Assembly (NCBI RefSeq): GCF_000817785.2
Contig: NZ_JTCM02000073.1
Location: forward strand, 1-32,090
Origin: Hassallia byssoidea VB512170
GTDB lineage: Bacteria > Cyanobacteriota > Cyanobacteriia > Cyanobacteriales > Nostocaceae
Length of the DNA: 32,090 nucleotides
Reading direction: 5' to 3'
Shown here in pieces: positions 1 to 7,587 of the stretch (the first letter of the stretch is position 1; each line of letters starts with the position of its first letter). A program made the translations under genes and the position numbers. The notes beneath the pieces are model-generated. The model was not told the DNA's origin. It saw nothing but the letters and a program-made list of their open reading frames with translations, and made no database searches.

Positions 1-689
1 TTAACGAGAACAGGTTTAAATCCTGGCACGTTTGATGTAACCGCCATCAAATTATTAATCCCCAAGTCAATTGCAGCAATGCGTTCTGTACTCTGACCCA
101 ACGGGAGTGCAAGTTTCCCATCCTTCGCACGCGCCAAGACGGGAACTTGCTGACTTAATTCATGGTCGCTAACCTCATAGACTATTTCTAAAACATAATG
201 GTCAATTTTTGGCACTATGCGAGACTGGCAATACTCCGATTGTTTTATCCGAGTGTCAAAAGTGTAATCAATAGCGCTAAGTTTAATCTGCCCAGATTGT
301 TTAAATATCTTTTTTGATGTGGATTGCTCAGTGAAAATTAAAACACCACGCCCATCCTTGGGTTTATATCCCGGTATTTTGGGTTTACCTGTAAACAGGT
401 ATGCTTCTTTTTTGTACTCTGCGATTGCTGCAAAGTATCCCTTCCATGATTTATCCAACAACATCAGGACTTGCTGTGCAACTTTTGCTGGCAGTGTTTT
501 GTACTCCTGACTTGACTGCATTAGCTTATCCATTGAGTTGTAGGACGGCACACCATGCCCGTAAATGAATGATTGACGAATGCAGTAGTTAGCAACGTTC
601 CACAAGTTTTTAGCAGCAAATGACATTGCATCTATCTGCTTCCAGGCTGGATTGCTTTTCTTTATGATCCGCTGCTCGACTAACTGCAT
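1..689 (-). CDS. tnpB: TnpB / IS605-family OrfB RNA-guided nuclease, partial (N-terminal 229 residues)
   Basis: The minus strand is open from an ATG at 689 to the left edge, where the gene is cut off. The product starts MQLVEQRIIKK and has the N-terminal TnpB layout (SFAAKNLWN, YKPKDGRGVLIF). It reaches the first RuvC motif, AIDLGINNLMAV, with the catalytic Asp at residue 208. TnpB proteins are IS200/IS605 accessory proteins that act as RNA-guided DNA nucleases. The other two RuvC acidic residues, the zinc finger and the 3'-end guide RNA would lie outside the window, so completeness and activity cannot be judged. The start is chosen because it is the family N-terminus and lies just 38 bp from a divergent small gene. 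No TnpA transposase is visible on this side. Confidence 0.9.
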   Translation of the reverse strand, partial: MQLVEQRIIKKSNPAWKQIDAMSFAAKNLWNVANYCIRQSFIYGHGVPSYNSMDKLMQSSQEYKTLPAKVAQQVLMLLDKSWKGYFAAIAEYKKEAYLFTGKPKIPGYKPKDGRGVLIFTEQSTSKKIFKQSGQIKLSAIDYTFDTRIKQSEYCQSRIVPKIDHYVLEIVYEVSDHELSQQVPVLARAKDGKLALPLGQSTERIAAIDLGINNLMAVTSNVPGFKPVLV

Positions 690-703
690 TCTGCTATCTT
701 TAA

Positions 704-725
704 TGTATAACCAAATGGTAACACA
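704..725. promoter_or_regulatory. Candidate operator: imperfect inverted repeat between tnpB and the RHH gene
   Basis: TGTATAACC (704-712) and GGTAACACA (717-725) form an inverted repeat with 7 of 9 positions matching and a 4-nt spacer. It occupies most of the 38-bp gap between the two divergent start codons. A ribbon-helix-helix protein commonly binds such sites to control its own promoter. The assignment as operator is inference from position and symmetry. Confidence 0.3.
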
Positions 726-727
726 TC

Positions 728-880
728 ATGAGAGATAAAAGGTTAGTTGTGCGCGTCACAGAATATGAATTATTACAGCTGCAACACGAAGCGGATAATC
801 GAGGTGTCTCTAATTCTGATGTGGTTAGGGCGTGGATTGCACAGCTAGCTAAACCCCAGAAGAAGGCTATATCCGACTAG
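728..880 (+). CDS. Small ribbon-helix-helix (CopG/MobC-like) protein, 50 aa
   Basis: A 50-residue frame from ATG to TAG. The N-terminal strand RLVVRVTEYELLQL, followed by two amphipathic helices (HEADNRGVSNSDVVRAWIAQL), is the usual RHH DNA-binding fold. Such proteins bind as dimers with the beta-strand in the major groove. It diverges from tnpB and the two start codons are 38 bp apart, so it most likely regulates this shared promoter. It has no extra domain, so a transposition or relaxase-accessory role cannot be shown from sequence. The fold is clear from the pattern; the function is inferred from context. Confidence 0.7.
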   Translation: MRDKRLVVRVTEYELLQLQHEADNRGVSNSDVVRAWIAQLAKPQKKAISD

Positions 881-1282
881 AGATGACTATGTTTTGTTTA
901 AAGTTTTAGAATACCATTTTAGATTTTGGATTTTGGATTTTGGATTGTGCTACTTCAGCTTATAGCCAATTTGAGAAGTTTAAATGTGAACTTTCAAAAC
1001 AAAAAAGGCATAAGTCATTGAAAATTAAGAATTGTCAACTAGGGACTGGGGATTAGGGACGCTTGGACGCTTGGACTAGCAAAGAGATTATTCACATGGA
1101 TCTGTTTATTCCCTGTCAGCAGTCTTTAGTCTTAAGTTTATCTGATACGGTTTGTGTTTTATCAAGCCAGACATCAGTTTAGTTTTAATGACTGAACCCA
1201 ATCCAAAATCCGTCGAGAATGCGCTTTGATCGGAGGAAACCTCCGCTCAAACTTTTCGCAAAATCTAAAATCCAAAATCGCT
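881..1282. other. Intergenic region with GATTTTG heptamer repeats upstream of aspA
   Basis: No gene is seen in these 402 bases. Three GATTTTG heptamers plus a partial one lie at 922-946. The inverse unit CAAAATC or close variants occur around 1201-1211 and 1258-1280, directly before the aspA ATG, so the two ends could pair. A GGACGCTTGGACGCTTGGAC duplication lies near 1057-1076. An SD-like GGAGG at 1231-1235 precedes no good ATG. No convincing promoter was recognised. Confidence 0.5.
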
Positions 1283-2716
1283 ATGACTCAAACAGACTCC
1301 CAATTCCGCACAGAACGCGATTCAATGGGCGATCGCCAAATCCCTAGTAGCGCTTATTACGGCATCCAAACGTTGCGGGCAATGGAAAACTTCCCCATCA
1401 GCGGCATCAACCCTCTAACTACTTACGTAGACGCTGGCGTAATTATCAAAAAAGCTACCGGCATCGTCAACGGTCAATTAAAATGCATACCCCAGGAAAT
1501 TAGTCAAGCAATTGTACAAGCGGCTGATGAAGTACTTGCGGGTAAGTTTCGCGATCAATTTGTGGTAGATATTTATCAAGCGGGAGCAGGTACTTCTCAC
1601 CACATGAATGTTAACGAAGTACTGGCAAATAGAGCTTTAGAAATTCTCGGCTATGAAAAAGGCAATTACAAGCAAGTTAGTCCGAATGACCACGTAAACT
1701 ACGGACAGTCTACCAATGATGTGATTCCCACGGCAATTCGCATTGGTGGCTTATTGGCATTATCAAAGACATTGCAGCCAGCTTTAGATCAAGCGATCGC
1801 ATCCCTGGAAGAAAAAGCCGACGAATTTCAAGATATCGTCAAATCTGGCAGAACTCACATGCAAGACGCTGTACCTGTGCGTTTGGGTGAAAATTTCCGC
1901 GCTTGGGCACAAATTATCACAGAACATCAAAACCGCATTTACACAGCTTCTGGGGATTTGATGGTGCTGGGTTTGGGAGGTAGCGCTGCCGGAACGGGGA
2001 TGAATACTCATCCTGATTATCGCGCTCGTGTGGTGCAAGTTATTTCAGAATTGATTGACTGTCCTTTAGAACCTGCACCTCACTTGATGGCTGCCATGCA
2101 GAGTATGGCACCATTTGTTAGTGTTTCCGGTGCTTTACGCAACTTAGCACAGGATTTAGTCAAAATATCTCACGATTTGCGGTTGATGGATTCGGGTCCA
2201 AAAACAGGTTTGAAAGAAATTCAATTGCCTCCTGTGCAACCAGGTTCCTCAATTATGCCAGGAAAATATAACCCAGTGATGGCAGAGATGACCTCAATGG
2301 TGTGTTTTCAGGTGATGGGTTACGACAGTGCGATCGCTCTTGCCGCACAAGCCGGACAATTAGAATTAAATGTGATGATGCCGTTGATTGCCTACAACCT
2401 GATTCACAGCATCGAAATTTTGGGAAATACCATCAAAGCACTTACCTCTAGCTGCATTCAAGGAATTACCGCCAATCGCGATCGTTGTTTGGCTTACGCT
2501 GAAGGTAGTTTAGCTTTAGTCACGGCATTAAATCCCCATATAGGCTATTTAAATGCTGCGGCTGTAGCCAAAGAATCTTTAGAAACTGGTAAATCCCTAA
2601 GGCAGATTGTCTTAGAAAAAAATCTGATGAGCGATGAGGAATTAGCCCAAGTGTTAAATCTAGAACAGATGAGCGGTATCTTACCCCTCAGGGCACTTGA
2701 CACAGAAATAGATTAA
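1283..2716 (+). CDS. aspA: Aspartate ammonia-lyase
   Basis: A 477-residue member of the aspartase/fumarase superfamily, catalysing reversible deamination of L-aspartate to fumarate and ammonia. The substrate-site motif SPNDHVNYGQSTNDVIPTA and the superfamily signature GSSIMPGKYNP are intact; G321-S322-S323 start the flexible catalytic loop. Length matches the family. An in-frame TTG at 1226 would add 19 residues translated from heptamer-repeat DNA, so the ATG beginning MTQTDSQFRTERDS is preferred on similarity to family N-termini. Aspartase and class II fumarase share the signature; the overall N-terminal pattern (ERDSMGDRQIPSSAYYGIQTLRAMENFPISG region) favours aspartase. It is followed at 63 bp by a DUF362 gene in the same direction, with a hairpin between them. 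Confidence 0.88.
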   Translation: MTQTDSQFRTERDSMGDRQIPSSAYYGIQTLRAMENFPISGINPLTTYVDAGVIIKKATGIVNGQLKCIPQEISQAIVQAADEVLAGKFRDQFVVDIYQAGAGTSHHMNVNEVLANRALEILGYEKGNYKQVSPNDHVNYGQSTNDVIPTAIRIGGLLALSKTLQPALDQAIASLEEKADEFQDIVKSGRTHMQDAVPVRLGENFRAWAQIITEHQNRIYTASGDLMVLGLGGSAAGTGMNTHPDYRARVVQVISELIDCPLEPAPHLMAAMQSMAPFVSVSGALRNLAQDLVKISHDLRLMDSGPKTGLKEIQLPPVQPGSSIMPGKYNPVMAEMTSMVCFQVMGYDSAIALAAQAGQLELNVMMPLIAYNLIHSIEILGNTIKALTSSCIQGITANRDRCLAYAEGSLALVTALNPHIGYLNAAAVAKESLETGKSLRQIVLEKNLMSDEELAQVLNLEQMSGILPLRALDTEID

Positions 2717-2727
2717 AAAGGAATAAG

Positions 2728-2757
2728 GAAGATAGAAGATTTTTTTCTTCTATCTTC
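2728..2757 (+). terminator. Perfect 11-bp hairpin between aspA and the DUF362 gene
   Basis: GAAGATAGAAG (2728-2738) pairs perfectly with CTTCTATCTTC (2747-2757) across an 8-nt T-rich loop, 11 bases after the aspA stop. The stem is A+T-rich and no long T-run follows, so it may be a weak terminator, an RNA-stability element or a repeat. The pairing is seen; the function is inferred. Confidence 0.4.
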
Positions 2758-2779
2758 TATCTTCGTTCTTTATCAACCC

Positions 2780-3751
2780 ATGCAGACTCAAAAACCATCT
2801 GTCAGTTTGATTCGGGCTACTTCCTACGAACAAGAGGCTTTACGGGAATCCTTAACTACTCTCCTAGAACCTTTAGGTGGAATGCAGGCATTCGTCAAAC
2901 CAGGACAACGGGTTTTGCTAAAACCGAATCTTCTCACGGGTGCGCGTCCCGGTAAAGAGTGTACCACCCGTGCTGAATTAGTTTATCAAGTTGCCAAGAT
3001 GGTAATTGCAGCTGGTGGTAAGCCTTTTTTGGGAGATAGTCCTGCTTTTGGCAGTGCTAAGGCAGTAGCGATCGCAAATAACTATCTCCCGATTACCCTT
3101 GAACTCAACTTGCCGATTATAGATTTTCACGGATCGCGTTACCAAACCGTCAACGAAGACTTTAACCATCTGCTGCTGTGCAAAGAAGCGATGGAAGCAG
3201 ATGTAGTCATTAATTTGCCTAAGCTAAAATCTCACGCCCAACTAACCTTAACACTTGGCGTAAAAAATCTCTTTGGTTGCGTTCCCGGCAAAATGAAAGC
3301 TTGGTGGCACATGGAAGCTGGGAAAGATGCCAACCGATTTGGAGAAATGTTAGTAGAAACTGCTAGGGCAATTAACCCAGATTTAACTATTTTAGATGGC
3401 ATCATCGGTCATGAAGGTAATGGTCCAAGCGGTGGGGAACCTCGTCCACTCGGCGTTTTAGCCGCATCTGCAAATGTATTTGCCCTCGATAAGGCAATGG
3501 TAGAAGTCCTCAATGTCTTACCCGAACAAGTACCTACTCTCGCTGCGTCAACGCGGTTGGGGTTATGTCCGGAACTTGCGTCAATTGACTTTCCCCACTT
3601 ACATCCTGACTCATTAAAAATAGATGATTGGCGTCTACCAGATAAATTAATGCCTATCGATTTTGGAATGCCCCGCGTGATTAAATCTACGTTTAAGCAT
3701 CTTTACATCCGTTTTATCAAAGAACCGATGAGTGCTTATGGTAAAGGTTAG
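2780..3751 (+). CDS. DUF362 domain-containing protein
   Basis: A 323-residue protein that matches the DUF362 family along its length: an N-terminal VLLKPNLL segment, VYQVAKMVIAAGGKPFLGDSPAFGS, then VINLPKLKSHAQLTLTLGVKNLFG and LDGIIGHEGNGP. DUF362 proteins often carry Fe-S ferredoxin domains, but none is fused here and no CxxCxxC cluster is seen. Biochemical function is unknown in general. There is no signal peptide, so it is probably cytoplasmic. It lies downstream of aspA in the same direction with a hairpin in the gap; co-transcription is possible but not proven. Confidence 0.8.
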   Translation: MQTQKPSVSLIRATSYEQEALRESLTTLLEPLGGMQAFVKPGQRVLLKPNLLTGARPGKECTTRAELVYQVAKMVIAAGGKPFLGDSPAFGSAKAVAIANNYLPITLELNLPIIDFHGSRYQTVNEDFNHLLLCKEAMEADVVINLPKLKSHAQLTLTLGVKNLFGCVPGKMKAWWHMEAGKDANRFGEMLVETARAINPDLTILDGIIGHEGNGPSGGEPRPLGVLAASANVFALDKAMVEVLNVLPEQVPTLAASTRLGLCPELASIDFPHLHPDSLKIDDWRLPDKLMPIDFGMPRVIKSTFKHLYIRFIKEPMSAYGKG

Positions 3752-3897
3752 GGGAATGGGGAATGGGCTTTTTTAAGAGGGGAAAAGGGTAAAGGGGAAA
3801 GGGTAAAGTCAGAAGAGTTTTTCCCTTTCCCCCTTCCCCCTTCCCCTTTCCCCCTCCTTGACTACCAATTACCAATTCCCAATTCCCAATTCCCAAC
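3752..3897. repeat. Purine/pyrimidine repeat tract with inverted-repeat arms
   Basis: Repeated GGGGAATG-, GGGGAAAGGGTAAAG-type purine runs (about 3752-3812) face complementary CCCTTTCCCC/CTTCCCC pyrimidine runs (about 3822-3858). CCAATTA and CCCAATTC heptamers follow (about 3864-3895). This is the usual short tandem heptamer material of Nostocales intergenic DNA and can fold into a long imperfect hairpin after the DUF362 gene. Confidence 0.6.
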
Positions 3898-3978
3898 TAT
3901 CCACAAATGCAAACTTCGCTACAACAATCTTCATTCTTGGCAGAGTAAGCTGTAATTACCCTCCGATTGCTTAACCAG

Positions 3979-4006
3979 ACCGCCCTATTTTAGTGGCGGT
4001 TTTTTT
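3979..4006 (+). terminator. Rho-independent terminator
   Basis: ACCGCC (3979-3984) pairs with GGCGGT (3995-4000) across a 10-nt loop and is followed immediately by six T residues. This is a classical intrinsic terminator. It lies about 230 bp past the DUF362 stop, beyond the repeat tract. It could end that transcript or a short untranslated RNA arising in between. Confidence 0.7.
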
Positions 4007-4749
4007 CGTTTCGTTTATTTGTTAAATTGTTATAAGATTTCTCATTTTCCTCCATCGTAATTTTTTTCAGCTTTTGACTGATAGCTTTATTAATTTTGAT
4101 TTTGTATTAATCATTGACTTTTATTTTAGATAAAAGTATTTATACTCTACCTATATATAGATTGACAAAATTAAAGTAATATCACTCAGATTATCGCCTC
4201 CAAATTTTTAAACATTTTTCTTCCTGACAATCACTGATTAACAATTTAAAACACTTTTGATTTATCTGTATTTATTCGGTGTGAATTCTGATGAAAATTG
4301 ATTATTGCTCAAGTTGCGATCGCCTCGACAAAAAATTCTCGTGTAACTACTTATAATTATCGAAAACACAGATACCTTGTGGGTGATTATTCAGTATGTC
4401 TACTCGGTATTCAACAACAATTTCTCACCGCAAAACGCGCTTTACAAAAGCGTTTTCGGATGTTTTCATTGTAAAAAATGAAGGAAAATATCTTTTTTTA
4501 GTAATCTAAAATACAAAATTAATTGTAATTTTTAATGCTGTTGTTGCCCCAGATGCTGAATCTATCCATAACACCGTACCATGAAGCATATTGAGATATT
4601 AGTCACCAATAAACAAGAATAGCTAAATTGCGGCTTAGTATCAAATATCTTTGGTATGAAAAAAGAATATTATGACAGTTTAATAAGTGGATGATATTAT
4701 TGAATACTAAATAGCCTATAATTTAAAAGTAGCTAAATATAACAGCAAG
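4007..4749. other. Long A+T-rich intergenic region, no gene seen
   Basis: About 740 bases, strikingly A+T-rich, without a plausible coding frame. Visible structures are AAAACGC/GCGTTTT at 4432-4456 and a smaller TTCATT/AATGAA hairpin at 4465-4482. TATAAT at 4717-4722 is a possible -10 box for the small gene at 4803, but no good -35 element sits at the right distance. It could carry a long 5' leader or an unrecognised small RNA. Confidence 0.4.
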
Positions 4750-4767
4750 ACTCTCAAGTTTGAGAGT
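4750..4767. promoter_or_regulatory. Perfect 8-bp palindrome upstream of the small membrane-protein gene
   Basis: ACTCTCAA (4750-4757) and TTGAGAGT (4760-4767) form an 8+2+8 palindrome 35 bp before the ATG at 4803 and 27 bp after the TATAAT. As DNA it could be an operator; as RNA, a leader stem-loop. No poly-T follows, so it is not an obvious terminator. Confidence 0.35.
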
Positions 4768-4802
4768 TGAGCAACAAGTGATGTGAAAACCTGCAATCTT
4801 CT

Positions 4803-4988
4803 ATGAATTCAAATAGCCAGTCTGCCAATCCCGACACATATTCCCATCGTTTGGCAGACATTGTGGGAACAGCGATCGCTCTGTTAACTCTAACGTTACC
4901 AATCTTTGTCATCGCTAATTATTCTTCAAGCAGCGTTCAGAATAATCAGCAACCCATTACCTACAACATAAAAACAAGTGAATATTAA
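4803..4988 (+). CDS. Small single-span membrane protein, 61 aa, conserved-type cyanobacterial hypothetical
   Basis: The N-terminal 18 residues are polar (NSNSQSANPDTYSHRLAD). One transmembrane helix follows at about 19-39 (IVGTAIALLTLTLPIFVIANY), then a short polar tail. The composition and the HRLADIVGTAIALLTLTLPIFVIA pattern resemble small membrane proteins I associate with cyanobacteria, but I know no function for them. The gene stands alone, with a palindrome upstream and 492 bp of non-coding DNA before ppa. The helix prediction is by eye. It might be a photosystem- or complex-associated small subunit, but nothing here shows that. Confidence 0.6.
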   Translation: MNSNSQSANPDTYSHRLADIVGTAIALLTLTLPIFVIANYSSSSVQNNQQPITYNIKTSEY

Positions 4989-5307
4989 ACAAAAATTAAC
5001 ACTATAATTACCAAAACAAGAAAGTGACAACAGAAAGCTTTCTTTGGCGCGAATGTTCGCGTCAGAATTTAATAGCGAATTTTTCATTACTCGGTCGATA
5101 AGTCCGAGTAGAGGTTTCCTGAGTTCCGAACTTGGGAAGCCGTTTAAACTTTTTTGACTTTTTTGAAAAGCTAGGGATTTAAGCACGCTTTGCATACTTA
5201 ATTTATTGACAATGCAAAGATTCTCGATGAAGAAAGCATACTCCGCAAATGAAACCGTTTGAACTAAGTATTTTGGGATATGTCCATATTAGCCTAAAAT
5301 TCTACAC
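4989..5307. other. Intergenic DNA between the small membrane-protein gene and the ppa leader repeats
   Basis: No gene is supported. The sequence contains CTCGGTCGATAAGTCCGAG (about 5089-5107), an inverted repeat with short loop, and a TTTTTTGACTTTTTTGAAAAG stretch near 5151-5170. Nothing else was recognised. Confidence 0.35.
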
Positions 5308-5450
5308 GGGGATCCCTTCGGGTTCGCCAGTCCCCCATCGATCAGGGAGACCGCCCTTCGGGTTCGCCACTTTGCCATCGTGACGGGAACCGCCAAGACG
5401 GCAAGTGGACTCACCAAGACGGGGGCTGGTCTCACCGTTCGGGTTCGCCC
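5308..5450. repeat. TTCGGGTTCGCC repeat cluster in the ppa leader
   Basis: CCCTTCGGGTTCGCCA occurs exactly at 5314-5329 and 5354-5369, and a third copy, GTTCGGGTTCGCC, at 5437-5449. Each full copy contains a self-complementary CCC-TTC-GGG. Between copies, CCACTTTGCC (about 5367-5376) pairs with GGCAAGTGG (5400-5408) with one bulge, enclosing GACGGGAACCGCCAAGAC. CCAAGACGG recurs at 5393 and 5414. The cluster ends 31 bases before the ppa start, so it may lie in the 5' UTR. Confidence 0.7.
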
Positions 5451-5480
5451 ATGATTCACTGTTAGCTGAGGATTTTTACT

Positions 5481-6023
5481 GTGGACTTATCCCGTATTCC
5501 TGCCCAACCTAAACCGGGTCTAATCAACGTTCTGATTGAAATTACTGGCGGAAGTAAAAATAAATACGAATACGACAAAGATTTACAAGCTTTTGCTCTA
5601 GACCGAGTACTTTATTCTTCGGTACAATATCCCTATGACTATGGTTTTGTACCGAACACGCTGGCTGATGATGGCGATCCGTTGGATGGTATGGTGATAA
5701 TCGACGAGCCAACCTTTCCAGGGTGTATCATTGCAGCAAGACCGATTGGAATGTTAGAGATGATTGACGGGGGCGATCGCGATGAAAAAATTCTTTGCGT
5801 ACCCGACAAAGATCCACGCTATAAAGACATCAGATCCATCAAAGACCTAGCACAACACCGATTGGATGAAATTGCCGAATTTTTCCGCAGTTATAAAAAT
5901 TTGGAAAAAAAGGTGACAGAAATTCGCGGTTGGCTAGATGTTGACCATGTTATGCCCTTAGTAGAACAGTGCGTCAAAGCTGGTAGCGAAAAAGGTCGGG
6001 ATTCCGATTCGGAAACTACCTGA
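5481..6023 (+). CDS. ppa: Inorganic pyrophosphatase (family I, soluble)
   Basis: A 180-residue family I enzyme hydrolysing PPi to phosphate in the cytoplasm, pulling biosynthetic reactions forward. The signature D64-G-D66-P-L-D69 is intact. Other family residues are visible: E20, K28, E30, R42, and Y50-Y54 in the [11 protein letters not shown] segment. The start is GTG at 5481, supported by a GAGGA Shine-Dalgarno at 5468-5472 with an 8-base spacer and by the family N-terminus ([20 protein letters not shown]). The C-terminal tail ([10 protein letters not shown]) is variable in the family. A repeat cluster lies immediately upstream. Confidence 0.95.
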   Translation: MDLSRIPAQPKPGLINVLIEITGGSKNKYEYDKDLQAFALDRVLYSSVQYPYDYGFVPNTLADDGDPLDGMVIIDEPTFPGCIIAARPIGMLEMIDGGDRDEKILCVPDKDPRYKDIRSIKDLAQHRLDEIAEFFRSYKNLEKKVTEIRGWLDVDHVMPLVEQCVKAGSEKGRDSDSETT

Positions 6024-6257
6024 ACAAATTAACCAAAGTCAAGAAGTCAGAATTTGTGAAGTTAGCAATATTTCAATTTGGGTAGGATTTCTTACTGCCA
6101 CAAGCATTTTTCCTCCAGGCTCTATACTATGAGCAGGGGGTACAAGCATACGCTGTTTATTTATCCCACGCAAAGCGTAACATATTATCCTGACTCCTGA
6201 ATTCTGAATACTGTATTCTTTGTTGATAGCTCAATTGGCACAGAACCCCTAAAAGTA

Positions 6258-6641
6258 ATGCAGCGCACGCTCCTTTTGGCAAAAATTCACAACTGCACCC
6301 TCACTGGGGCAGATATCAATTACGTCGGTAGTATCAGCATCGACCAAATTTTGTTAGATAAATCTGGCATTTTACCCTACGAGCAGGTGCAAGTAGTGAA
6401 TGTTGCCAATGGCGAGCGTTTCATTACTTATGCGATCCCCGCTCCAGCCAACTCAGGAAGAATTGAATTAAATGGGGCTGCGGCACGTCTAGGCATTATC
6501 GGCGATCGCTTGATTATAATGGCTTACGGGCAGTTCACCACAGAAGAGTTAAAAAATTACTCTCCTACGGTTGTCATTGTAGATGAAAAAAACCGACTCT
6601 CCCAAGTGCGGCACTACGATGACCTGCTCAGTAAAGTCTAG
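6258..6641 (+). CDS. panD: Aspartate 1-decarboxylase (pyruvoyl-dependent)
   Basis: A 127-residue proenzyme making beta-alanine from L-aspartate for pantothenate and CoA synthesis. The self-processing site G24-S25 lies in YVGSISID; cleavage gives a short beta chain and a pyruvoyl-capped alpha chain. [12 protein letters not shown] and [21 protein letters not shown] correspond to the conserved core of E. coli PanD. The start codon gives the family N-terminus ([20 protein letters not shown]). It is followed after 11 bp by a metallo-beta-lactamase-fold gene, so the two probably share a transcript. The 234 bp before it hold no gene and no clear promoter was identified. Confidence 0.95.
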   Translation: MQRTLLLAKIHNCTLTGADINYVGSISIDQILLDKSGILPYEQVQVVNVANGERFITYAIPAPANSGRIELNGAAARLGIIGDRLIIMAYGQFTTEELKNYSPTVVIVDEKNRLSQVRHYDDLLSKV

Positions 6642-6652
6642 TTATAAGCAAA

Positions 6653-7552
6653 ATGTCAAATACTGAGTTGTCAGGTTTCCACAACGTCAAACAAACTACT
6701 TCAACCAACGATCCCGCCGAAGAATTTATTGTGCAATTCTGGGGTGTGCGGGGTTTAATAGCCACCCCCAGCAGCGATACTAGCCGCTATGGTGGTAATA
6801 CTGCTTGTGTAGAAATGCGCGTAGCTGGAAAACGCTTGATTTTTGATGGCGGTACAGGTTTACGCATCTTGGGAAGAAGTTGGCTAGAACTCTCAAGTCC
6901 ACTAGTAGCGCATTTATTTTTTACCAACTCTCAATCAAATCGCATCCAAGGCTTTCCTTTTTTTGCCCCTGCATTTGTTTCAGAAAATTGCTTTCATATT
7001 TACGGTACAGCTGCCTCAAATGGTGCTTCTATTAAGCAGTCTCTGTGCGATCAGATGCTGCAACCGCACTTTCCTTATCCTTTGCAGGTGATGCAGGCAG
7101 AATTGCTGTTTAACAATCTGGCTTCGGGTAGTAAGGTAATTTTAGACGATGTGACGATTCAAACTGCATTGATCAATCAAAATCAGCGATCGGCAGGATA
7201 CCGAGTTTCCTGGAAGAATTACAGCGTTGCCTACATGACAGATTTGTATCAGGGTGCTGACGAAATCGAGCTTGAATGTATTAAACAGCTAATTGAAGGC
7301 GTAGATTTGCTGATAGCTAATGCTACCTACACTCCCCCAACAGCTCGCAGCCATGAATACGCTGATTTACTTTGGAAAACTGCCGTGAATTTGGCTCATC
7401 AAGCTGGTGTGAAACGGTTAGTTATCTCACACCACCACCCAGACGATCGCGATGATTTTCTCGACTCTGTGCAAACAGAAATTAAAAATGCTTTTTCTGA
7501 AGCATTATTAGCGCGTGAAGGCTTAATTTTACCTGTTGTGCCTCGAAATTAA
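6653..7552 (+). CDS. Metallo-beta-lactamase-fold protein with lost metal ligands (probable pseudoenzyme)
   Basis: A 299-residue protein with the framework of MBL-fold hydrolases: FWGVRGLIATP at 29-39, RYGGNTACVEMRV at 45-57, LIFDGGTGLRILG at 62-74 and IQGFPFF at 98-104. Where active relatives have the metal motif THxHxDH, this protein reads T91-N92-S93-Q94-S95-N96-R97, so all four ligands are replaced (H to N, H to Q, D to N, H to R). The later region still ends in ISHHHPDDRDDF. The frame is intact and the fold residues are kept, which argues for a retained non-catalytic role rather than decay. It sits 11 bp after panD; what links it to beta-alanine synthesis is unknown. Confidence 0.82.
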   Translation: MSNTELSGFHNVKQTTSTNDPAEEFIVQFWGVRGLIATPSSDTSRYGGNTACVEMRVAGKRLIFDGGTGLRILGRSWLELSSPLVAHLFFTNSQSNRIQGFPFFAPAFVSENCFHIYGTAASNGASIKQSLCDQMLQPHFPYPLQVMQAELLFNNLASGSKVILDDVTIQTALINQNQRSAGYRVSWKNYSVAYMTDLYQGADEIELECIKQLIEGVDLLIANATYTPPTARSHEYADLLWKTAVNLAHQAGVKRLVISHHHPDDRDDFLDSVQTEIKNAFSEALLAREGLILPVVPRN

Positions 7553-7558
7553 ACAGAT

Positions 7559-7579
7559 GATTAAATCTCTTATTTAATC
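7559..7579. terminator. Hairpin between convergent genes
   Basis: GATTAAAT (7559-7566) and ATTTAATC (7572-7579) form an 8-bp perfect stem with a 5-nt loop, in the 35-bp gap between two convergent genes. It could serve both strands as a weak terminator. There is no strong T-run on either side. Confidence 0.4.
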
Positions 7580-7587
7580 TTAAGCGA

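Noticed and set aside
319-510. 63-codon plus-strand frame
   Set aside because: It lies antisense to the TnpB gene, whose reading is clearly the conserved one.
5308-5450. tRNA-like GGTTCGCC motifs
   Set aside because: TTCGGGTTCGCC resembles a T-loop sequence but no acceptor stem, D-arm or anticodon arm can be assembled around it; it is a repeat.
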